Positions 58,260 to 64,000 of a stretch of DNA of 64,000 nucleotides are shown in pieces (the first letter of the stretch is position 1; every line of letters starts with the position of its first letter). The position numbers were made by a program, and so were the translations under genes. The notes beneath the pieces are model-generated. The model saw only the letters and a program-made list of their open reading frames with translations. It had not been told where the DNA came from and ran no database searches. This DNA comes from Agelaius tricolor (lineage: Eukaryota > Chordata > Aves > Passeriformes > Icteridae), in contig JALJCS010000002.1 in the NCBI GenBank assembly GCA_023055355.1, forward strand, positions 85,337,001 through 85,401,000, given 5' to 3'.

Positions 58260-58320
58260 TTTTGTTTTTTGTTGTTGTTGTTTTGTTTTTTTTCCTGGGG
58301 TTGTTTTTTTTTTTTTTTTT
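58260..58320. repeat. T-rich tract with (GTT)n
   Basis: A run of GTT units is followed by T8, CCTGGGG and then about T18. Confidence 0.9.
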
Positions 58321-61300
58321 GTCTGAACTTTTTGGTTAATATAACACAGAACTAAAATGAATTTGCTTTGTCTTATGAGGAATAAAACCTTTTGTTGCAG
58401 AAAAGAGACAATCTGTAGCAAATAAATAAGAGTGATTTGTCAATTTCTTCAAATGGATCCTGCTTTTATGACAGTGAAAGTTCTTCAGCACCTTTCTTTC
58501 ATCATTGCCTGTAGTGGGGATAGGGAAATTTGAGGTAGATATTAAAAATGCTGGATCCTCTATGGGTAAAAGCAATACCACTGGGAAAAGAGTAATTCAG
58601 AACAAACTCCTCAATTTCTTACAAGTTGCCTTAAGTCAATATGGTAACCAAAAGTAATTTTCTGTGAGTGCAAGAGTAGAATCATGAAAAAATCTACTGC
58701 ATCCTGATGTGTTATATATTATTAGAGCCTGATTTTCTAACAGGTCAAAGTATGTAGGGAAGTGAAACCAAATTACAACTCCATAGATGTGTCCTTGTCT
58801 GACAGGGTGTTGCCAGTCAGGAGATGGGATGAAATTCTATTGTTGTTCAGTATGTATTTATTGGAATTTTATATACAAGCATAAAAGCATAGATGCACTC
58901 TGACAGTCTCTGTGTTTAGGTTGGGTCTTGAGGAATTATTTTGTGTCTCTTTGATTTGGAGTAGCATGGGTCACACATAAAAAAGGAAAGGGCAACTTGC
59001 GTGCCTTGAATCTCTATGTTCATAATGGTAAGGAAAAGTAAAAGGGTTGTTTGCAAAAATTGCAGATGTTGAAAGAGGAAGAGCAAGAGGAGACTGGTTT
59101 AGATCAGCAGAGATGTTCCTGTGCAGTGTGGTCTGTGGCTTATTTTGTACATTAAATAACTGAATGATTAAACCCTGCCTCTAGCATTTAAGGTGAGGAA
59201 CACAGGGGTTGACAATTGTCACAGATGTCCTAGACAGCCACAGGACATGACTTGAGGTCTTTGAGGTGCCTGCCTGTCAACTGCACCACAAAAATGATGA
59301 AGAGGAGGACTCCCATGCTTTGACTGGAGGAAGGAGAGGGATAAGATGGCTCAGCTGTCAAGTGCTGCAGAAAACTTGTGAGGCTCCTGATGGCTCACAG
59401 GATTGTGCCCACAGGCAGGTGGAAAGACAGAGCAAGATTAAACATCAAAGACTTAATTACATTACTGTTCTTTATCAGGAATATAATTAAATTGCTTTGG
59501 ATTTTTACATTTTTTAAGGCAGTTGTGAAGCTTTAGAAAGAGAATCTGAGACGATGGCCTGCTGAAATATTTTATGTTAACTGAAAAAATCATTCTTCTA
59601 AATTTACAGTCCTCACTGAATCATTCTAGACTTTCCATTAAAAGTGTATCATAATAATCTTAATTTTTTAATCTTTATTTCTTTGAGTGGTTTTTCATCT
59701 GATGGGGAAGCCACAGCTTTTTTAAGAGCACCGTGAGAGAAATTATCTCTTTCAGACTGTCTGCATTAGAGGGCAGTCCCGAGGCACCAAGGAAAAGAGA
59801 GATACTTTAACTGTGACTGGTGGCTGAGGAACAACCTGCCAAGGGAAGAGATCCTTAGGTTTATGAGTCAAAGCAGGGTCTGGGAGCATGGATGTGTGCA
59901 CAACTGAGAGCAAGGGACTGGAACGTGCACAGAATGTTTCACATTCTCCACATAACCACCAGCTGCTGAGCATCCTCTTGTGTATTGTAGTAACTATATT
60001 AAAAGAAATGTTCTCCACCTAGGGCATTGGTGTACTGGCTGGTCCTCTCTGTGATCCTGCAGCTATTCCTGATCAGGAGACTAGAAGTGCTGGGAAATCT
60101 AATTAGGTGTTTTATACTCAGAATGGATCAAAATTGGCAGAATTGGAGAAATGTTCTGATAAAACAGCTTCTTCTAACCATTCTGTTAAAACCAAAAATA
60201 TTTAGTTGGGAAAGGTCAGAAAAATTTTAGAAAAGTTCTCACAGATTTCAATCTTAAATTGTTTTCCTTTATGATGTTCCGATTTCAAGAATGCAAATTC
60301 TTTCTTTCAAAAATTAAATTAATTGTAATAATTAGCCACATTGATAAAGAGTAGTTAAGGTGAAAGCAAATGTTTGAACTAAACTCAACAAAAACATTTT
60401 GGAAAAATTAGTTTAGTTTATCTTAAACTTTGATCTGTGTAGCAATTTGGAGAGATTAGCATGTACACAAAGAACTTGAAACACAGGAAAAAGGGTTTTT
60501 TAATCCAAACGAATGTGTTTCTGAATATTTTTCATTTTCTCCTAAAACCATTCTGATTATAATGCAAATGTACACAACTGGGATGCATTTCTCACTGTCT
60601 TTTAATCTGTATTTATTCTTTGTGACCCTTTTAGCTGATTTGCTAGTATCTTTCTTCAAATTTGGTATGATCACATCAACCAGGAAATTGCCTGACAGTG
60701 TCAGGCTCAGTTTTATTGCAGTCTTTGTTTCATGACAGCCAGCTGGAATGTACATGGTGCAAGTCCAGATTTCCCCAAACATTGCTCAGCTGCTTTCAAG
60801 TCATAGTAAGGTAAATATTGGCTTGACAGTGATGCTATAACAGGAGACTGCAGAAGTTATGGATACATTTTCTCAATGTACTCTTACTATATCTTGTGAG
60901 GTGCCAAGAATCAAACCCCAAGGAAATGCCAAGTTATTTGTACAGAAATACCTTTGCAGGAATTTTGGGCTGTTACCTTGATTCCTTTGATTCCCCACAC
61001 AGAGCTGAGCTCTGTTAGGCCCAGGTTTCATGAACTGGCTCTCATTTTTTAGGAACTTTCCTATAGCCTACTTCTCTCTAAGGCTCAGAGTCACAGACAG
61101 GGTAAAATCCATTTCAATTAATGTTGGGTGTGAGGTGTAGGTGTTTGTGTTAGAGCTAATCACTAGGTAGCTTTTAAAATCAATGCAGAGAAATGGGTTC
61201 CTCTACTGCATGATCCATCTTATCCCAAGATAAATATGTAGAATAGATAATTGCATCTTGCAGATGCCCATGTCTCCCCATTGACTGTAGGAAGAGGTTA

Positions 61301-62739
61301 GATGGCAAGGTGCTCTAAAAGTGGAAGAAATGGGTATTGCTGAAGGAGTCTTCCAGCACTGCAGTGAGGACGGGTTTTTCTTCTTATCTGGCTCTGGCAG
61401 TTCTCCAGATGCAGATTGATGCCTCACAATTGATGGAGCAGTGTGCAGGGAGGTTTTCACAGAAGTCTTGCAGCAGGAGTTAACACAGCATGGTATTTCC
61501 AGTATTTCCAGGAGAGCTTGTATTACATTTCCCTGGCCAGAGTGGAGGTCTCCATTGTGCAGTTGGACCACATTATCAGCCTAGTCTGAATACAGTACTA
61601 TTAGTGCTTTGAGTTTTAAATCATTGATATTAATATCTTATTTTGTAAAACTTACTATCAAAAAAGTTGTTGAAGAAGTTTAAAGCCCAAGTTGCACTTA
61701 AAAGGTTCCCTTAATTTTATGTTTTCAAAAGACATAAAATATGAGGGTGAACTCATGTACACATACACACAAATTCAAAAAAAAAGGGTTTTTTTAGCAT
61801 AGCTACTTCTATAGCTGAACTAAAGCACAATGCCTGAGGAAATCTATAGTTGTGGGTTATATTATCTGAAGATACTTTTCCACTGAAGGCTCATTTATTA
61901 TAAGACCTAATATAAAATAATGAATATTTGCTTTAAGTCAGGTCAGGACCAGAACTTATCTCCCAGGGAATATGTGTATTTTTGTGATAATTTTTTTGTG
62001 ATAACCAGAAAATACTTTCTTCCCCTGGAGTGAACTCCACTGGATTTAGTGCTGCATTAGCAGGCTGAGCATCTGAACTGTGCTTATTGGTAATTTAGTT
62101 TCTCTTCAGCAGAGCACTAGGGTGTTTCTTTTCTTAAACATGCACATAGTTACAGAGATTGATTTCAATGGAACTACTCAGGAAATGAAGATGAAAATTA
62201 TTTCTGCTTATTTCACAGAACTAATACTTCTGATTTTAAAGGAATAGGCTTTTCTAAAAATTGGATTTTAAGACCACCACAATAATTTTTTGGTTCTCAA
62301 AGTATTACATAAATATTAGTACTAATAGAATTAGTATTAGGAAAATGAAGCTGCCCATCAAAATTAATTTTATGAGAAAAAATTATGCCATTTACATTTG
62401 GATTAAGCTTGTAAATATATAGACGGGCTCTTGTACACTTAGATGCTGTATACCTAAAATTACTTGCTTTGTACTTTTTTCTATATTCTATATTTTTTCT
62501 ATATTGTAGTCACAGTATAGATGAAAACTTTCAGGTTTCAGTTCTTCCTCTGCTTTGATAACTCACCATAAAGGCTTTAACCCTTTAGGTTGGTTTTCTG
62601 CAGCTTGAACAACAGGAATCTCACACTACATATTTAGTACCTCTCACTTGGAGAAAGCCTGAGCTTTTTATGGAGGTCTCTTGGTGAGTCCTTTACTGAG
62701 GAAAGCCAGTGGGGGAAGACAACCTCCTGCTTCATCCTC

Positions 62740-62995
62740 CAGTGCTCCTACTCAGGGCTTGGTCCTGGGTCTGAGATTGTTTAATGTCTTCAGTAATGAG
62801 GGGGAGGATTGGACAGACAGACAGCAACCCAAGAGATAGGTGATGCCAACTGAGGAGCAGTCTAGATCTGAAATCAGAGCTCCTCTGAATACAGGATAGA
62901 CCCAGCCACCCTTCAGGGCACCCACCCAACCTGATTCATTCAATGACTGTTGGTTTTGCAATGAACTGCAGAAGTGTTGCACTTTGGGAAAAGCT
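62740..62995 (+). mobile_element. Probable CR1 ORF2 (RT) fragment, sense
   Basis: In one frame STQGLVLGLRLFNVF (about 62,747-62,791) resembles the CR1 reverse-transcriptase segment ...QGSVLGPVLFNIF... The end, 'gaagtgttgcactttgggaaaa' near 62,971-62,992, matches the CR1 block that encodes 'VLHFGK'. The sequence between them is decayed and contains stops. The FADD catalytic motif expected between these blocks is not recognisable. Confidence 0.45.
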
Positions 62996-64000
62996 CTGGT
63001 GACATTAATCTCAGTTTGACAGCAAAGCTCCTATGACACTGACTTTCATAATTTACTCCCTCTCTATAGCCCATAAAAACTAGTTAAACAGCTTCATGTC
63101 CTTCAAGTTGGTTCTTTTTGCTCAATGGATCCTAAAGTCTTCATAGCACCTTCAACAGGACAGGTCCACCTACTCATTTGCATCTCATTCTACAGCTGAT
63201 GATTTGAGCACTCCAGGGTTTCATTGTCATAGAAGCCAAGCTTCTATCTGTCTTGTGCTTCTCAAATGTCATGCTCAAAATAGGCTTTAGCTTTCTAAAG
63301 GTGAGCAGATACTGTTGGAGGTGAGCCATGAGTGTAGCAACAACCACAGGTTTGGGTTAGCCAAATAATACACTTTTATATTCAGCACCTCCACCCCAGA
63401 GAATATGCTGATCATTTATACAAGCTTGTGCCTCGAGACTGACAGAATTTATTTCCCATATTTCAAGTTCATAAATTGTTTGAAGACTATTATATCACCA
63501 TAATAATCCCTAGAACAAAAGTTATTCCCATGAAAGTGGGTCACCAAACAAAAATACCATTACATGATTCTGGAAACACAAGGCCTAAAGATCTTGAGCA
63601 GGGTATATAATTTAATGAGCAGATTAGGCAAAAACAGGTAATAATGAGGATATAACAATGACTACGGAACAGTTTCATTGAAAACTGTGAAGACCATATC
63701 TCAGCAGAGAATGCCTAAAATCTGTATTCTACAGATTGAGAAAATTCACAGTTTGAGCAGATCTGTTGTTCATCTTACAGAAACTCAGCTTTAATTATAA
63801 TGAAGCTGATGACCTTTGTGATGGCCTGATAGTCTCCAGGCAAACCTTCAAATAGAGATGCTGGAAGAATAGTAAGTGAGAATGTCTCCCTTTTCTCAGC
63901 ACTGATTCTAAAGCCCAGGTATCTAATTCTAACATTTAATTTACAATCACAGTGGTAACTGTCCAATAGTTTTTCATGTTACTGGTAACAGGCTAGTTCT
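62996..64000. other. Unique AT-rich non-coding sequence
   Basis: No recognised gene or repeat up to the window end. Confidence 0.5.

Larger units (their letters stand above)
55946..62739. other. Unique AT-rich non-coding sequence
   Basis: No gene or interspersed repeat was identified. Simple repeats at 56.63 and 58.26 kb are listed separately. TTTTTTCTATAT and TTCTATAT words make a small repeat near 62,476-62,505. Confidence 0.45.

Noticed and set aside
1..64000. CRISPR arrays, prokaryotic operons, rRNA, intact tRNA genes or mitochondrial insertions
   Set aside because: No regularly spaced repeats, no dense co-directional coding and no recognisable rRNA, tRNA or mitochondrial gene motifs. 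The repeat content is that of a bird nuclear genome.

Overview
This is a 64 kb piece of vertebrate nuclear DNA, most probably from a bird and possibly a songbird. The base composition is AT-rich. There are no operons, no ribosome-binding sites and no long open frames. The interspersed repeats are mainly CR1 LINE fragments with typical avian 3' ends, plus solo-LTR-like retroviral relics. No known protein-coding gene, rRNA, tRNA or CRISPR array could be recognised. The window reads as intergenic or deep intronic sequence. Species and locus are inferred and were not checked against any database.

Layout. 1-2.7 kb: a short tandem duplication, two CR1 3' ends on the + strand back to back, an LTR-like GC-rich block and a TTATTC microsatellite. 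2.7-12 kb: mostly unique AT-rich sequence with one exon-like frame at 9.9 kb. 12.03-12.61 kb: a solo LTR on the minus strand with a perfect 5-bp target-site duplication. 14-17.4 kb: two short CR1 tails and AT microsatellites. 17.9-22.4 kb: a cluster of three antisense CR1 copies, two of which have lost the middle of the element. 22.8-26 kb: exon-like frames, including three phase-compatible frames ending in a stop and AATAAA (25.0-26.0 kb). 34-37 kb: two MIR-like ancient SINE remnants. 42.6 kb: a 63-bp two-step hairpin. 43.1-43.6 kb: a second LTR-like block. 48.3-49.4 kb: two diverged copies of a ~125-bp sequence about 950 bp apart. 50.6-51.7 kb: another CR1 with internal deletions, here with an almost in-frame fusion. 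55.8-58.3 kb: pyrimidine-rich and T-rich simple repeats. 62.7-63.0 kb: a possible sense CR1 reverse-transcriptase fragment.

The most distinctive theme is that three CR1 copies (17.9-18.8, 21.4-22.4 and 50.6-51.7 kb) are not simple 5' truncations. Each keeps 5' material (ORF1 and/or endonuclease) joined to the last part of ORF2 and the 3' UTR, with the reverse-transcriptase core missing. The other items worth testing are the hairpin, the spaced duplication, a few exon-like frames and several homeodomain-site-rich unique blocks that may be conserved non-coding elements. Repeat identities come from remembered consensus patterns and visible peptide motifs, so exact subfamilies and boundaries are approximate.
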